A stretch of DNA of 64,000 nt from Desulfococcaceae bacterium HSG9 (GTDB taxonomy: Bacteria > Desulfobacterota > Desulfobacteria > Desulfobacterales > JAUCGF01). The notes under the pieces are model-generated. The model worked only from the letters and a program-made list of their open reading frames with translations, ran no database searches and was not told where the DNA came from. Position numbers and translations under genes: made by a program. The stretch spans positions 48,066-112,065 of the forward strand of contig JAUCGF010000073.1 of the NCBI GenBank assembly GCA_030378005.1, written 5' to 3'. This document shows positions 45,516 through 54,804 of this stretch, piece by piece (the first letter of the stretch is position 1; the number at the start of each line of letters is the position of its first letter).

Positions 45516-47192
45516 TTACGGTTCCGGTTTTAGCAGCACAGCTTCGGAAAGCACGCCGGCAGCATTAAAAAGGTTAAAGCTTTTAATGGAGTAATAGTAT
45601 TGAGTGTCCGATAGTGACGATAATATGTCCTGATCGATATAGGTGTCGGACCGCCACCCTTTCACTTGGGCAATCTCTTTGACTGAAACCGATTTCCTGG
45701 ATTTATTCGCAATCATCCTCCGATAAATAATATAGCCGCCTACATCAGAATCATTCAGTGGCTTCCAGGTGATTTTGGCCCCCATGTCCGACCGCCAGGA
45801 AGCGCTGATTTCTTGCGGGCAAGGGGGCGGCCCTTTGGTCTTCGCGTTCACTTGTTCGGAAGGTTCGGTTTCTTCTTCGGAATTATAGGCTGTCAGATAG
45901 TAGTGATACGTTTGTCCGTCTTCAAGATCAACTGTGTCAGTATATTGGCATTGCTCCGCAGCGGTGATGGTTGCAATTTTATGCCAATCCGTTTTTTGAG
46001 ATTTTCTGTAAAGATGATATCCCTCGGTATTTGCCTGCGCATGCCAAATCAGATCCGTTTGGCGCAGTTGATTATCCCGGGCAACACTTAGCACAGGTGT
46101 ACCCGGCAACACAATAATATCATTTGGCGACGCATTGTCCGCAAGGTCTTGTTTTGCCGTTGTGTTATCTAAGGCAGGCGCATCTTTCAATGTTTGATGT
46201 TCGATATTCGATGTTCCTTGTTCGATAGCATCATCTAACGGCTCATTGTCACTAAGGTGTTCATCATGAGAAGATGGTGAGGTTTGAACTGTGATACTAT
46301 CTGAACGATGGCTTTCACGACCTTGCCAGTCGATACTGGTCAGGGCATAATGATAGGCCGCATCATCTTTCATAGCGTGCGTATCTTTGATAGTAAAAAC
46401 TGATTTTGAAGAACCCCGTGCGTTAACCGTTTGTATCAGTGTCCATTCATTAATGGCCGGGTCGTGGCGATAGATTTTATAGTTTACGATAGCAATATCG
46501 GCTTTCATGTTTCGAAGTGCCGGAACAAATTTGATTTCCGTTGCGCCGGCCTGCCCGGCATAACTTAAAATCAGTGGCGGGTAGGGCAAACGTTCTCCCT
46601 GTCCTTTTTTCAAATCCGAGCTTGATTTTGACTGACCAGAGGCGGCCGCCCTCAATCTCTGATTATTTGTTTTGTTGACCTCAGAATCATCAGACGGGAA
46701 CTGCCCCTTGGGGGATGAAACAGAAGCAGCCGCTGTTAGTTGTCGGACAATGACAGGCGTTTGTTCGGGGATCGTTTTCAGATCGGTTAATCGCAGTTTC
46801 CAGGTTTTAACCACACGACGATTGGCAATGTCCATGAGTTTCAGTTTCGCCAAAATATGTTCTTGCTTGGCAACGTTGCCAAAAAGAATAAAATCAGCGC
46901 CCAACGCCTGTCCGGCTTTGATCACAATTTCGGGATGATTACTTTGCGCCAGATTATTTTGAGCGAGAATGGTTTCCATTTTTCGGCGAGGTATCAGCTT
47001 GATACCTTTTTTTCTCTCCAAGTCCGAAATCAGTGAATATAGGATTTCACTATTATATATCAGGACTTCGATCTCAGCCGCCCGGAAGTTAAAAATTGCC
47101 AGAGAGGCACCATCTGCCCGTGATAGTGTTAGAATGCTTATGAAACTGGCGACTGCCATCATCATAAGAAAATATGTTCGCACCAAACGCAT
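45516..47192 (-). CDS. Secreted FlgO/CsgG-like protein with fibronectin type III domains
   Basis: A 558-residue protein with a signal peptide (about 1-29). The N-terminal domain (SLAIFNFRAAEIEVLIYN, LGADFILFGNV) has the fold of FlgO/CsgG/TolB-N type outer-membrane proteins. After a low-complexity linker, three fibronectin III domains follow (about 205-305, 370-455 and 458-555), each with paired Tyr in TxYHYALTSID, TYHYYLTAYN and QYYYSIKSFN. Part of the linker is encoded by a repeat (46186-46226). It starts four bases after the upstream TPR-CsgG gene stops, so both are one operon. A surface or secretion-associated role is inferred. Confidence 0.75.
   Translation of the reverse strand: MRLVRTYFLMMMAVASFISILTLSRADGASLAIFNFRAAEIEVLIYNSEILYSLISDLERKKGIKLIPRRKMETILAQNNLAQSNHPEIVIKAGQALGADFILFGNVAKQEHILAKLKLMDIANRRVVKTWKLRLTDLKTIPEQTPVIVRQLTAAASVSSPKGQFPSDDSEVNKTNNQRLRAAASGQSKSSSDLKKGQGERLPYPPLILSYAGQAGATEIKFVPALRNMKADIAIVNYKIYRHDPAINEWTLIQTVNARGSSKSVFTIKDTHAMKDDAAYHYALTSIDWQGRESHRSDSITVQTSPSSHDEHLSDNEPLDDAIEQGTSNIEHQTLKDAPALDNTTAKQDLADNASPNDIIVLPGTPVLSVARDNQLRQTDLIWHAQANTEGYHLYRKSQKTDWHKIATITAAEQCQYTDTVDLEDGQTYHYYLTAYNSEEETEPSEQVNAKTKGPPPCPQEISASWRSDMGAKITWKPLNDSDVGGYIIYRRMIANKSRKSVSVKEIAQVKGWRSDTYIDQDILSSLSDTQYYYSIKSFNLFNAAGVLSEAVLLKPEP
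46186..46226 (-). repeat. GTTCGATATTCGATGTTC-type repeat inside a coding linker
   Basis: Tandem near-copies of a TTCGATGTT unit, read on the gene strand as EQGTSNIEHQTL, sit between the second and third structural parts of the protein. Sequences built of the same unit are known as intergenic dispersed repeats in other genomes (from memory). Confidence 0.55.
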
Positions 47193-47195
47193 GGT

Positions 47196-49235
47196 CTATT
47201 CCTCTATTTTTTCATCAGTGTTGTCGGTGTTGTCAATTTTCACCGAATATTTTAGAAAAATTTCATCAAGATGTTTCATGGCACTGGCTGTTAGTGGTGA
47301 ATCTTTAATTTGTTTTATCTTTTCATCAAAAATAGCATTAATGAAACTTTCAATCGCTTCCGGATTATCACCGCGCCACATAAGCTGTTTACCGTCCTGA
47401 AAATAGGTTTTTTCCATATTGTGAATCGGTTTGAGCACCTCATCTCCGAGTTCATCGACAACTTTATCGGCCAGGTTTTGAAGCAATTCCGTATCTGTGG
47501 GGATTTCCATGGGGTCAAATTTAACGCCGGCCTCAGCAAGTCCTGCTGAAGCCTCATCTTCAGCCACTTGTTTGCGTTCAATTGTTTTCATAAGAATATT
47601 TTCACCGGTGATAACATCCACAATTTGAAAGAAAACCTGTATAAGAGCTATTTTTTTATGATGCGCCACAATATACTCTTTTTCGACAATTATCGGAACC
47701 TTGATTTTAGCTTCAGGTGCTTTGGCCACTGCGTCTTCGTCCGGATTCGGGTGCTTGGCCTTCCAGTTCAAAAAATCAATATTATCTTCAATGCGCTCAC
47801 CGATTTGATAGCTCACTGTTTTAGCACCCTCGGTAGTGGAAGAATCTACTTTAAACAGCAGTACGCTTCCCATAATGGCTACATCAATGCCATACAACCT
47901 CCCCATCTCTTTGGCATTATTTTGAGAAACTACGCCGTTTTGTCCCGGTTGCATCTCTTCCAAAATCGATTTTAAATTTTCCCGCTCCAGAATTTTAATA
48001 TCACCGCTGCTGTTTTTTAACAAATAGGTGATTAGATTGTCGGCCACAATAATTCCGGCGTCCTGATGATCGGAAGGGCTGCTAAAATCAAAAACGGCAA
48101 TGGATTTCATAACCCGCTGTTTGATATTATCTTCCATCTCTTGAGTGAGATAGGAAATTTGCGGATATTCGGGATTGACTGCGCCGATCTGTTTATACCA
48201 GTACCAAGCGCTGCCAAGTTTGCCCTGCTCTTTAAAACTCTCCGCGATATAACTGGCCATCGAGCAAAGTTCGGTTTGCAGTTTGTCAATTTCACTGTTT
48301 GACGGATACATAGAATATTTTTTGGCCTGTTGATAATGCTCCATCGCCTTTTTCAACTGACCGGCATTCAACTCACTCCAGGAATTTTGAATGTAAAAAT
48401 TACCGGCTCTGGTTTGAATACGATGCTTATGATCTTGTAACTTCTGATTTAGGGGTTCATAAGTCAGTGCCTCGGTTAACATAAAAAGAGCCTGATCCCA
48501 CTTCTGTTTGGTGACCAAATTTTGAGCCTGAGCTGAAAAATAGGCTTTATTATCGCGCTTTTCGGCCAGTTCCAAAAGTTCACGCGCAGGTCGATAGTCC
48601 GCTTTGATCGAAAGTGCTTTACGCAAAAACGGAATCGCGCCTTTAAAATTATATTGTTCAAACAACCCCCGGGCTTGTTCATAATACGCCTTAGCACCTT
48701 CATTAGCGACTTGGTTCAAAAGGGTTGACGTATCTTCATAGCCGGGGAAGCGGTTTTCAATTTGCTGAAAATCGAAATAGGCTTGCAGCCACTTTTCATC
48801 GTTTAGATATTGTTTGGCCTGGGTGTAACTTTGTTTAATATCGGACAAAAACACCTGGCGCATTTTTTGGAGTTCTGCGGCAAAATCTTTAACGTTCTGA
48901 CTATCCGTATTGATATGACGCGCTTGCACCAGGCTCGCTTGCGCTTTGTCAATATCCATTATCGTCAGCGACGTCTGTGCCTTCAAAGCCTCAAAACCTC
49001 GGGACACCAATTGATTAATCCATTCCATTTTAACATCAGTCAGCATCTGCTGATATTGTTTGTTTTGGGGTTCAAGTTGCAAAGCCATCTCCAAATAGGC
49101 AACCGCTTCCTCATATTTGGCCACTTTTTGTAATTCCATCCCGATATCAAACTGCTTTTTGCCAGCCATACAAGCCAAAAGCGATAATATTGCGGCTATG
49201 GCAATACTTGTCTTTAAACAATTTTTTAGTATCAT
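47196..49235 (-). CDS. TPR-CsgG family lipoprotein
   Basis: A 679-residue lipoprotein with the lipobox LSLLACMAG (Cys about 22). TPR-like helices fill residues 30-330 (KVAKYEEAVAYLEMALQLEP, GQLKKAMEHYQQAKKY). A CsgG-type domain follows (about 375-600, KSIAVFDFSSPSDHQ, DIKILERENLKSILEE, GIDVAIMGSVLLF). CsgG forms the curli secretion pore; the long insert KHPNPDEDAVAKAP is typical of the wider family. GGGAGG precedes the ATG. It is transcribed with the fibronectin-III protein. Confidence 0.85.
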   Translation of the reverse strand: MILKNCLKTSIAIAAILSLLACMAGKKQFDIGMELQKVAKYEEAVAYLEMALQLEPQNKQYQQMLTDVKMEWINQLVSRGFEALKAQTSLTIMDIDKAQASLVQARHINTDSQNVKDFAAELQKMRQVFLSDIKQSYTQAKQYLNDEKWLQAYFDFQQIENRFPGYEDTSTLLNQVANEGAKAYYEQARGLFEQYNFKGAIPFLRKALSIKADYRPARELLELAEKRDNKAYFSAQAQNLVTKQKWDQALFMLTEALTYEPLNQKLQDHKHRIQTRAGNFYIQNSWSELNAGQLKKAMEHYQQAKKYSMYPSNSEIDKLQTELCSMASYIAESFKEQGKLGSAWYWYKQIGAVNPEYPQISYLTQEMEDNIKQRVMKSIAVFDFSSPSDHQDAGIIVADNLITYLLKNSSGDIKILERENLKSILEEMQPGQNGVVSQNNAKEMGRLYGIDVAIMGSVLLFKVDSSTTEGAKTVSYQIGERIEDNIDFLNWKAKHPNPDEDAVAKAPEAKIKVPIIVEKEYIVAHHKKIALIQVFFQIVDVITGENILMKTIERKQVAEDEASAGLAEAGVKFDPMEIPTDTELLQNLADKVVDELGDEVLKPIHNMEKTYFQDGKQLMWRGDNPEAIESFINAIFDEKIKQIKDSPLTASAMKHLDEIFLKYSVKIDNTDNTDEKIEE

Positions 49236-49414
49236 CGATAACCTCCCTTAATTTATAATGAAATTTCCTGTCCCAAGTAACGGGGTATCATATAGGAAAA
49301 TTCTAAACAACTTTAACACATTGGGTAACGCCTTTGTCAAGACTTCTTAGCCGATCTGACCTCGAAATTGTTCTGACAGCTTCGGCCGCGGCCAAATTTT
49401 CAGAATCTCCCTGC

Positions 49415-49443
49415 CGTATTTTCAGGTATTTCCCACCTACTGA
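49415..49443 (+). repeat. Repeat F, first copy
   Basis: A 29-base unit starting CGTATTTTCAGG and ending CTACTGA, with 26 of 29 bases equal to the copy at 60127-60155. Confidence 0.65.
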
Positions 49444-49615
49444 TAATATATCTAATCGCCTTATGTCTAAATATGTTATTCGATAATTTCAAAATGTTAT
49501 TGAGGTATGATTATCGCTGTCAGTGCCACAATAGCCCAAAATTTTCTGTCTTTATTGTACACATATTTATCTTGCCTCATAAAAATAATTTGTTTATAAT
49601 GCATAAAATTATAAG

Positions 49616-49639
49616 TTAGTAACTTTTTTAAGTTACTAA
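49616..49639. repeat. Perfect 10-bp-stem palindrome before the patatin gene
   Basis: TTAGTAACTT, a TTTT loop and AAGTTACTAA. It lies 52 bases before the start codon and could be an operator, or a hairpin in the leader RNA. Confidence 0.5.
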
Positions 49640-49690
49640 AATCATCAGTACTGAAAATATGGTCGCACACTTATATAGGACACGAAAATT

Positions 49691-50986
49691 TTGGGCATCT
49701 CCATCGTACAAAAAAGTAACCTTGATCATCCTAAAGCCAATCCTAAGTTGGCATTGGTTTTAGCAGGCGGCGCTGTTACCGGCGGCGCTTTTAAACTTGG
49801 CGGATTAAAAGCATTCAGCCGTTTTATGGTTAACCGCCGTTTCAACGATTTTGATATTTTTGTCGGAGTCAGTGCTGGATCAATCATAGCGGCTTTCTTA
49901 GCGAATACGATTCCCATAGGTCAGATTATCAGAAGTTTGGAAGGTAAAAAGGGGATGCTTGCGCCCATGCGGGCGGCTGAATTATACTTTCCCAACTATC
50001 AGGATTTTACAATCAACCCTTTGGTGACGTTAATCCGGATGCTCTCGTTTCCGTCTCAAAGCGCCTTTGACTTTGTTTGGGCGAACAATATTTTCCGGTG
50101 TAAATTCCGTCAACTGATGCTCCGGGCGGTGTTTGCACCCAATTATGAAAATATGGAACAATTCGCAACTTATTGCCTGCGCCAGGTGAGTTTGGCGATA
50201 CGACGCCATCAGCCCCAATGGCGTGTGCTCCCCAACGGTATTTTTTCCACCCAAAAATTTGAACGTTCGATGCGTAAGAATCTGGAACAAACCGGATGGG
50301 GCAATAATTTCAAACGGCTTTACGAACAAACGGGTAAAGAGCTTTACATTGTCGCCATGAATCTGGACTGCGCCACGCGAGCGGTTTTCGGCCATAAGCA
50401 GAGAAATGATCAGATCAATACGATACCCATATCCCAAGCGGTACAGGCATCCATCGCCATGCCGCTATTTTATGCGCCTGTAACGATTCGGGGGACGGAT
50501 TATATAGATGGCGCTATTATAAAAACTACCAGCATCGACCTGGCAATCGACCGAGGTGCGGATTTAACCATCTGCTATAACCCGTTTCGTCCGGTGAATT
50601 GTGAATCATTTCAGAATACATGCGCCAACCTCAGCAATTCATCCACTATCACAAATAACGGCATCAATGCTATTATGAATCAAGTGCTCCGAACCCTTTT
50701 GCACACACGTTTGATTCATGGAATGAATTTGTATCGTCAGAATCCCGATTTTAAAGGTGATATTATTCTGATTGAACCCGGCGAAGCGGATCAAAAATTT
50801 TTCAATATGAACCCACTATCATTTTGGGATCGTAACAAAGCCTATCTGCATGGATTTGAATCAGTAATGCTTTCAGTCGGCCATAAATATGATCAACTGA
50901 AACGGATTCTTGGTGCGCACGGTATTGAAACCAACTCTAATTTTGATAAGCGTAACGCTTATTTTTCTGATTATAAGGAAGGATAG
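49691..50986 (+). CDS. Patatin-like phospholipase
   Basis: A 431-residue patatin-fold hydrolase with a Ser-Asp dyad. The oxyanion loop is LAGGAVTGGAFKLGGL, the nucleophile elbow is VGVSAGS, and the Asp lies in YIDGAIIKT (DGA/G motif). It probably cleaves acyl chains from phospholipids. The start is TTG at 49691 with AGGACA upstream. The next gene, an acyltransferase, begins four bases after the stop, so the pair may remodel membrane lipids together. Confidence 0.87.
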   Translation: MGISIVQKSNLDHPKANPKLALVLAGGAVTGGAFKLGGLKAFSRFMVNRRFNDFDIFVGVSAGSIIAAFLANTIPIGQIIRSLEGKKGMLAPMRAAELYFPNYQDFTINPLVTLIRMLSFPSQSAFDFVWANNIFRCKFRQLMLRAVFAPNYENMEQFATYCLRQVSLAIRRHQPQWRVLPNGIFSTQKFERSMRKNLEQTGWGNNFKRLYEQTGKELYIVAMNLDCATRAVFGHKQRNDQINTIPISQAVQASIAMPLFYAPVTIRGTDYIDGAIIKTTSIDLAIDRGADLTICYNPFRPVNCESFQNTCANLSNSSTITNNGINAIMNQVLRTLLHTRLIHGMNLYRQNPDFKGDIILIEPGEADQKFFNMNPLSFWDRNKAYLHGFESVMLSVGHKYDQLKRILGAHGIETNSNFDKRNAYFSDYKEG

Positions 50987-50989
50987 CCC

Positions 50990-51712
50990 GTGAAAGAGGG
51001 GAACTTTTTAGAAAATATACGATCAATACTGCTTTGGGGAGTGGGTCTGCTTCATTTTTTTATCGTTTTTCTTTTAATCGGAAGCGGCTTGCTACTGTTC
51101 CCTGCGCCTAAAATCTATCCTTTGGCGCGCCTGTTGGCGCGTAGTCAACTCCGTATCATGGGTGTGCGCTTGCATGTTACCGGCCTGAACAATTTTGATC
51201 ATCAACGTCCCTTTTTGATCATGGGCAACCATGAAAGCGTGTTTGACGTGTTCGCAATGCCGGCCGCAATCCCCATGTTTTGGGTGGGTGTGGAAGCATC
51301 GTACCATTTTGCAATGCCACTTTGGGGATGGTTGATCAAACGCTGGGGCAATATTCCGATTAACCGAGCAAATATCACCACGGCTAAAGCAAGCCTCGAC
51401 CGCGCCGGACAGGTTATCCGCTCCGGTGTATCAATCGGTATTTTGCCAGAAGGGCATCGCACATTAACCGGAGAACTCGGTGAATTTAAAAAAGGCCCTT
51501 TTCATTTGGCGCATGCTGCTCAGGCGGATATTCTTCCATTTGTTATCAAAGGCCTTTTTCACTATAATAAAAAAGGCAGCCGGATTCTGCGGCCGACAAC
51601 GGCTTATATAAATTTCGGCCAGCCGCTTCCATATACATCATTTAAAAACAGTTCTGTTGAGGTAATCAGAGAGCGGGTGCGGGAAACCATACTTGATTTA
51701 AAACATGATTGA
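50990..51712 (+). CDS. 1-acyl-sn-glycerol-3-phosphate acyltransferase (PlsC family)
   Basis: A 240-residue protein with an N-terminal membrane helix (LLHFFIVFLLIGSGLLLF). The acyltransferase motifs are NHESVFDVF (NHxxxxD), GNIPINRAN and LPEGHRTLTGELGEFKKG. It adds the second acyl chain in phosphatidic-acid synthesis. It starts at GTG, with AAGGAAGGA overlapping the end of the patatin gene. Distinguishing PlsC from other lysophospholipid acyltransferases is not possible from sequence alone. Confidence 0.87.
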   Translation: MKEGNFLENIRSILLWGVGLLHFFIVFLLIGSGLLLFPAPKIYPLARLLARSQLRIMGVRLHVTGLNNFDHQRPFLIMGNHESVFDVFAMPAAIPMFWVGVEASYHFAMPLWGWLIKRWGNIPINRANITTAKASLDRAGQVIRSGVSIGILPEGHRTLTGELGEFKKGPFHLAHAAQADILPFVIKGLFHYNKKGSRILRPTTAYINFGQPLPYTSFKNSSVEVIRERVRETILDLKHD

Positions 51713-51714
51713 AA

Positions 51715-51735
51715 GGAGTGCAAACTTCAGTTTGC
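51715..51735 (+). repeat. Palindromic repeat A, copy between convergent genes
   Basis: The same 21-mer as at 6241 and 7896, starting three bases after the plsC stop and ending 13 bases before the queD stop. Here the hairpin could serve as a two-way terminator, although no T-run follows. Confidence 0.8.
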
Positions 51736-51747
51736 GTGTGTGTTATG

Positions 51748-52125
51748 TTATGTGGGAGGCATGTATGTAGCGGCGGCGTTTTCCGATTCATAAGCAGTCA
51801 CACTGGAAACCCTGATATCCTGATCATCAATTAAGGCCTGAAGTTTATTTGCAATATAAACAGCAATATTTTCGGATGAAGGTGGATTATCCTGGGCAAA
51901 AAACTCCAGTTCATTGAGAAATTTGTGATCCAGCGTCAGCATCACTGCTGACAGATGCTGCTTGATGATGCCGAAATCAACCAGCACACCGGCTTTATTC
52001 AGCTTTTCACCAGAAATGCAAATTTCGATCTTCCAATTATGGCCATGCAAATTTTCACATTTTTCACCCACCATTTTCAGTTGATGGGCGGCCGCAAAGT
52101 GGGTTTTAACTTTTAATTCAAACAT
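51748..52125 (-). CDS. queD: 6-carboxytetrahydropterin synthase QueD-like
   Basis: A 125-residue T-fold enzyme that makes 6-carboxytetrahydropterin in queuosine synthesis. Zinc ligands are His in FAAAHQL and HGHNW, with the catalytic Cys in KCENLHGH and LDHKFLN and ESENAAATY toward the end. No other que genes are adjacent; a 6-pyruvoyl-tetrahydropterin synthase activity is the alternative. No good ribosome-binding site precedes the ATG. Confidence 0.88.
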   Translation of the reverse strand: MFELKVKTHFAAAHQLKMVGEKCENLHGHNWKIEICISGEKLNKAGVLVDFGIIKQHLSAVMLTLDHKFLNELEFFAQDNPPSSENIAVYIANKLQALIDDQDIRVSSVTAYESENAAATYMPPT

Positions 52126-52182
52126 TCGCCGGTATCTTTCATAAACAGCATCTTAAAATTTTCTGTGCGGTTCATATAAAAT

Positions 52183-52281
52183 GTGGGGTGGGTAACGTTT
52201 TGTGGCACTCACCCTGTCTGTTTATTATGCTCAGGCAAAGCGGCGTGCTTTGTTAAAGGAAACGGGCTTTGCCCACCCTAC
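52183..52281. repeat. 99-bp inverted-repeat element (GTGGGGTGGG...CCCACCCTAC)
   Basis: The ends GTGGGGTGGGTAACG and CTTTGCCCACCCTAC are inverted copies with three mismatches. The element fills most of the space between queD and dnaJ. It has no coding capacity and resembles a small non-autonomous element. Confidence 0.6.
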
Positions 52282-52318
52282 TGATATTTTATATAATTAA
52301 GTTTTCAAGCGGAAATTC

Positions 52319-53440
52319 TTAACTGGCGCGTCGTCTGGCTCCGCCTTTTAGTAAATTAAGCAATTTATTGGACAATTTGTTATCTTCAAGCTGGGCAAAT
52401 TCTTTAAGAAGCTTTTCCTGTTTTTTATTAATACTGGTGGGTGTTCGGATAATCGCCTCAATAATCTGATCACCTCGCCGACTTTTGTATCTCAGGGAAG
52501 GGATGCCTTCACCGCGAAAACTAAAACGGTCGCCATATTGAGTTCCGGAAGGAATTGTCAGTTTTTTTTCGCCTTCCAAAGTCGGAACGGTAAGTTCATC
52601 ACCTAACGCCGCCTGAATAAACGAAAGTTCAATTTGGCAAATCACATCCGTGTCTTCGCGCTGAAAAAAATCATGTGGTTTGACATGGATAAATACATAC
52701 AGGTCGCCCGGAGGTCCGCCATTGACACCGGCTTCTCCTTCACCGGTAAGCCGTAAGCGCGCACCGGTGTCAACGCCACCCGGTATTTTGACTGAAACCC
52801 GCTTACTGACCATTACATTTCCGGTTCCCCGACATTTGCCGCATGGGTGTGGGATGCTCCTGCCTTGTCCGCGGCAATATGGACAGGTTGTTCGCACGGC
52901 AAAGAAACCTTGGCTGCGTGTTACTTGGCCGGAACCGTTGCAATGGCTGCATGATTCCGGCTTGGTTCCGGGTTCACACCTATTACCGCCACATACGGCA
53001 CAGACCTCTGTTTTTTCCAGGTCAATTTCGGTTTCTGTTCCGAAAACACCATCCATAAAACTCAGCGTCAAATCATAACGTAAATCAGCACCCTTTACGA
53101 CTCTGGGGCCGGAACGCCTTCCACCTGTGCTGAAACCGAAAAGATCACCAAAGATGTCGCCAAAAGACGAAAAAATATCTTCAGTACTTCCAAATCCGGA
53201 AAATCCGGATCCCTCAAGGCCCTGATGACCATATTGATCGTATATCTGGCGTTTTTGAGGATCCTTTAAAACTCCATAAGCTTCCGCCGCTTCTTTAAAA
53301 TTTTCTTCGGCGCTTTTATCTCCCGGATTCCGGTCAGGATGATATTTCATTGCCAGTTTACGGTAGGTGCGTTTGATGTCACCATTAGAAACCGTTTTCT
53401 CAACTCCGAGTATTTCGTAATAATCTCTTTTAGAAGCCAT
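52319..53440 (-). CDS. dnaJ: Chaperone DnaJ
   Basis: A 373-residue co-chaperone of DnaK. J domain with YHPDRNPGDKSAEE (HPD), a Gly/Phe-rich region (GLEGSGFSGFGSTEDIFSSF), four zinc-binding CxxCxGxG-type repeats (first one CAVCGGNR, then CSHCNGSG, CPYCRGQG, CGKCRGTG) and the C-terminal substrate domain. The first repeat departs from the consensus. It is not next to dnaK or grpE. Confidence 0.93.
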   Translation of the reverse strand: MASKRDYYEILGVEKTVSNGDIKRTYRKLAMKYHPDRNPGDKSAEENFKEAAEAYGVLKDPQKRQIYDQYGHQGLEGSGFSGFGSTEDIFSSFGDIFGDLFGFSTGGRRSGPRVVKGADLRYDLTLSFMDGVFGTETEIDLEKTEVCAVCGGNRCEPGTKPESCSHCNGSGQVTRSQGFFAVRTTCPYCRGQGRSIPHPCGKCRGTGNVMVSKRVSVKIPGGVDTGARLRLTGEGEAGVNGGPPGDLYVFIHVKPHDFFQREDTDVICQIELSFIQAALGDELTVPTLEGEKKLTIPSGTQYGDRFSFRGEGIPSLRYKSRRGDQIIEAIIRTPTSINKKQEKLLKEFAQLEDNKLSNKLLNLLKGGARRRAS

Positions 53441-53699
53441 TTGAATTAATAATGCGGTTATTGAATTTAATGATCAGGATTCCTGCAAAACTCCAAAATC
53501 ATGTTTATAACATATTGATTTTATTAAATCCAATTTTTAAAAAATTGAATTTTGCAGGAGGTCTATTTAATAGTACAGTAAACATTCTCTCAGGCTGCTC
53601 TTTTTATTCATATTCACAGCCAAATAATTAAACTAAAATAATACTGAAAAAACAGTTGTCAATGAAGGTAAATACCAATCAGACCTTTGCCAGTGTATG

Positions 53700-54365
53700 T
53701 TAAAGAAACGATGAACGTCGTTCGCGTCGAAAACTGAAACAACCAATGATAAAACCTAAAATAAGGATTCCGGCACCGCACAAAACCCATAGTATATCAC
53801 GTCGTTTTTGAATTTCCTGCAAAGTAAGCTCTGATTGCTTATTTTTTTCTTTTACCGCTGTAAGTCGTTTCAGGACGCCCTTATGTTCGGATTTTAGTGC
53901 CAGGAAATCGGCAGATTCGGTTCTCAGCATATTATATGATTTTTGACAAGCGACGAGCGATTGCTCGCGTTCAGCCAGTTCCGCTTTAAGACGGGCATTT
54001 TCGGCTTTAAACTCTTCTATCATTTTTTGATAAGAGGGGCCGTCTCTCTCTGATAGCGCTTTGTTTTTTTCTTCAAGTGATTTCAACAAAAGACGGCATG
54101 GTTTCTCGGTTGTCAGAAAACGGTTAAGCACCCAGCCTTGTTTGCCATTTTTCAGAAGCACTTCACTCCAATGGATATCAGGCTGCAATACTTCAACCTG
54201 TTGGCCGGATTTAACCATTGTTATAATTTTGTGTTCGGTTCCGGGACCGGTGCGCACCGTGATTTTCACAATATCACCGACATACATGGTTTCAGCATAC
54301 GCCACTGGAATCAGGGCAGTGTACAGCGTGATCAGACATATCCCTGTTAAAATGATTTGTTTCAT
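53700..54365 (-). CDS. SH3-domain membrane protein (TIGR04211-like)
   Basis: A 221-residue protein. Signal peptide (about 1-24), a bacterial SH3 domain (about 25-92, VKITVRTGPGTEHKIITMVK and HWSEVLLKNGKQGWVLNRFL), a coiled coil (about 100-185), and a C-terminal membrane helix (LWVLCGAGILILGFIIGCF) with a basic end. This is the layout of YgiM-type proteins, which sit in the envelope with the SH3 domain outside. Function unknown. Confidence 0.85.
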   Translation of the reverse strand: MKQIILTGICLITLYTALIPVAYAETMYVGDIVKITVRTGPGTEHKIITMVKSGQQVEVLQPDIHWSEVLLKNGKQGWVLNRFLTTEKPCRLLLKSLEEKNKALSERDGPSYQKMIEEFKAENARLKAELAEREQSLVACQKSYNMLRTESADFLALKSEHKGVLKRLTAVKEKNKQSELTLQEIQKRRDILWVLCGAGILILGFIIGCFSFRRERRSSFL

Positions 54366-54512
54366 CTATGAACCCCATTCAATTTAATGTTTTCGTTATT
54401 TATGGTTTTGCAAAACGTTTGGCCGTTGTTTTTCAACGCTGATTTTTTATATTGTAATTTTATCTGCTAATGTTATTATAAGAATAATAAATAATTATGC
54501 AAGGAGTTCAAT

Positions 54513-54770
54513 ATGCCTGTTTGTATTACAATAAAAAAAGGTAAATGTCAGGGCGGTTTTCATGCCATCGGCGATGAATTTTACGTTGATAACACCACTC
54601 CAGGCGGTATGTGTCTGGGCGCGTGGGATGCTGTCTCACCTTATGTAACCACTTTGTTATGGGGAGGCCGTTTTCCGTGGGGAAAAAAAGACAGCGCCAT
54701 TAAAATTCATTGCCCTGATCCCAAAGGAATCACTCTGGAAGTCAGACACATTGAAAATAAAAAGCAATAA
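54513..54770 (+). CDS. TIGR04076-family small protein
   Basis: An 85-residue protein starting MPVCITIKKGKCQGGFHAIG and containing TPGGMCLGAWDAVSPYVTTL, both typical of the TIGR04076 family. It has conserved cysteines and no signal or membrane segment. AAGGAG precedes the ATG. Function unknown; it stands directly before a flavin oxidoreductase. Confidence 0.85.
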   Translation: MPVCITIKKGKCQGGFHAIGDEFYVDNTTPGGMCLGAWDAVSPYVTTLLWGGRFPWGKKDSAIKIHCPDPKGITLEVRHIENKKQ

Positions 54771-54804
54771 AAAAGTTGTCTTGCACATATATAAAGGAAA
54801 AAAC

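Larger units (their letters stand above)
49236..49690. other. Divergent intergenic region with a dispersed repeat
   Basis: No gene is visible. It holds repeat F (49415-49443) and a perfect palindrome (49616-49639). The promoters of the CsgG operon and of the patatin gene should be here, but none is clear enough to call. Confidence 0.6.

Noticed and set aside
6241..51735. Repeat A copies as a CRISPR array
   Set aside because: The copies are scattered over tens of kilobases without regular spacers, and no cas genes are present.
54751..54804. Upstream start for the flavin oxidoreductase
   Set aside because: It overlaps the end of the TIGR04076 gene; the GTG at 54805 has AAAGGA at proper spacing and starts at the usual position of the family.
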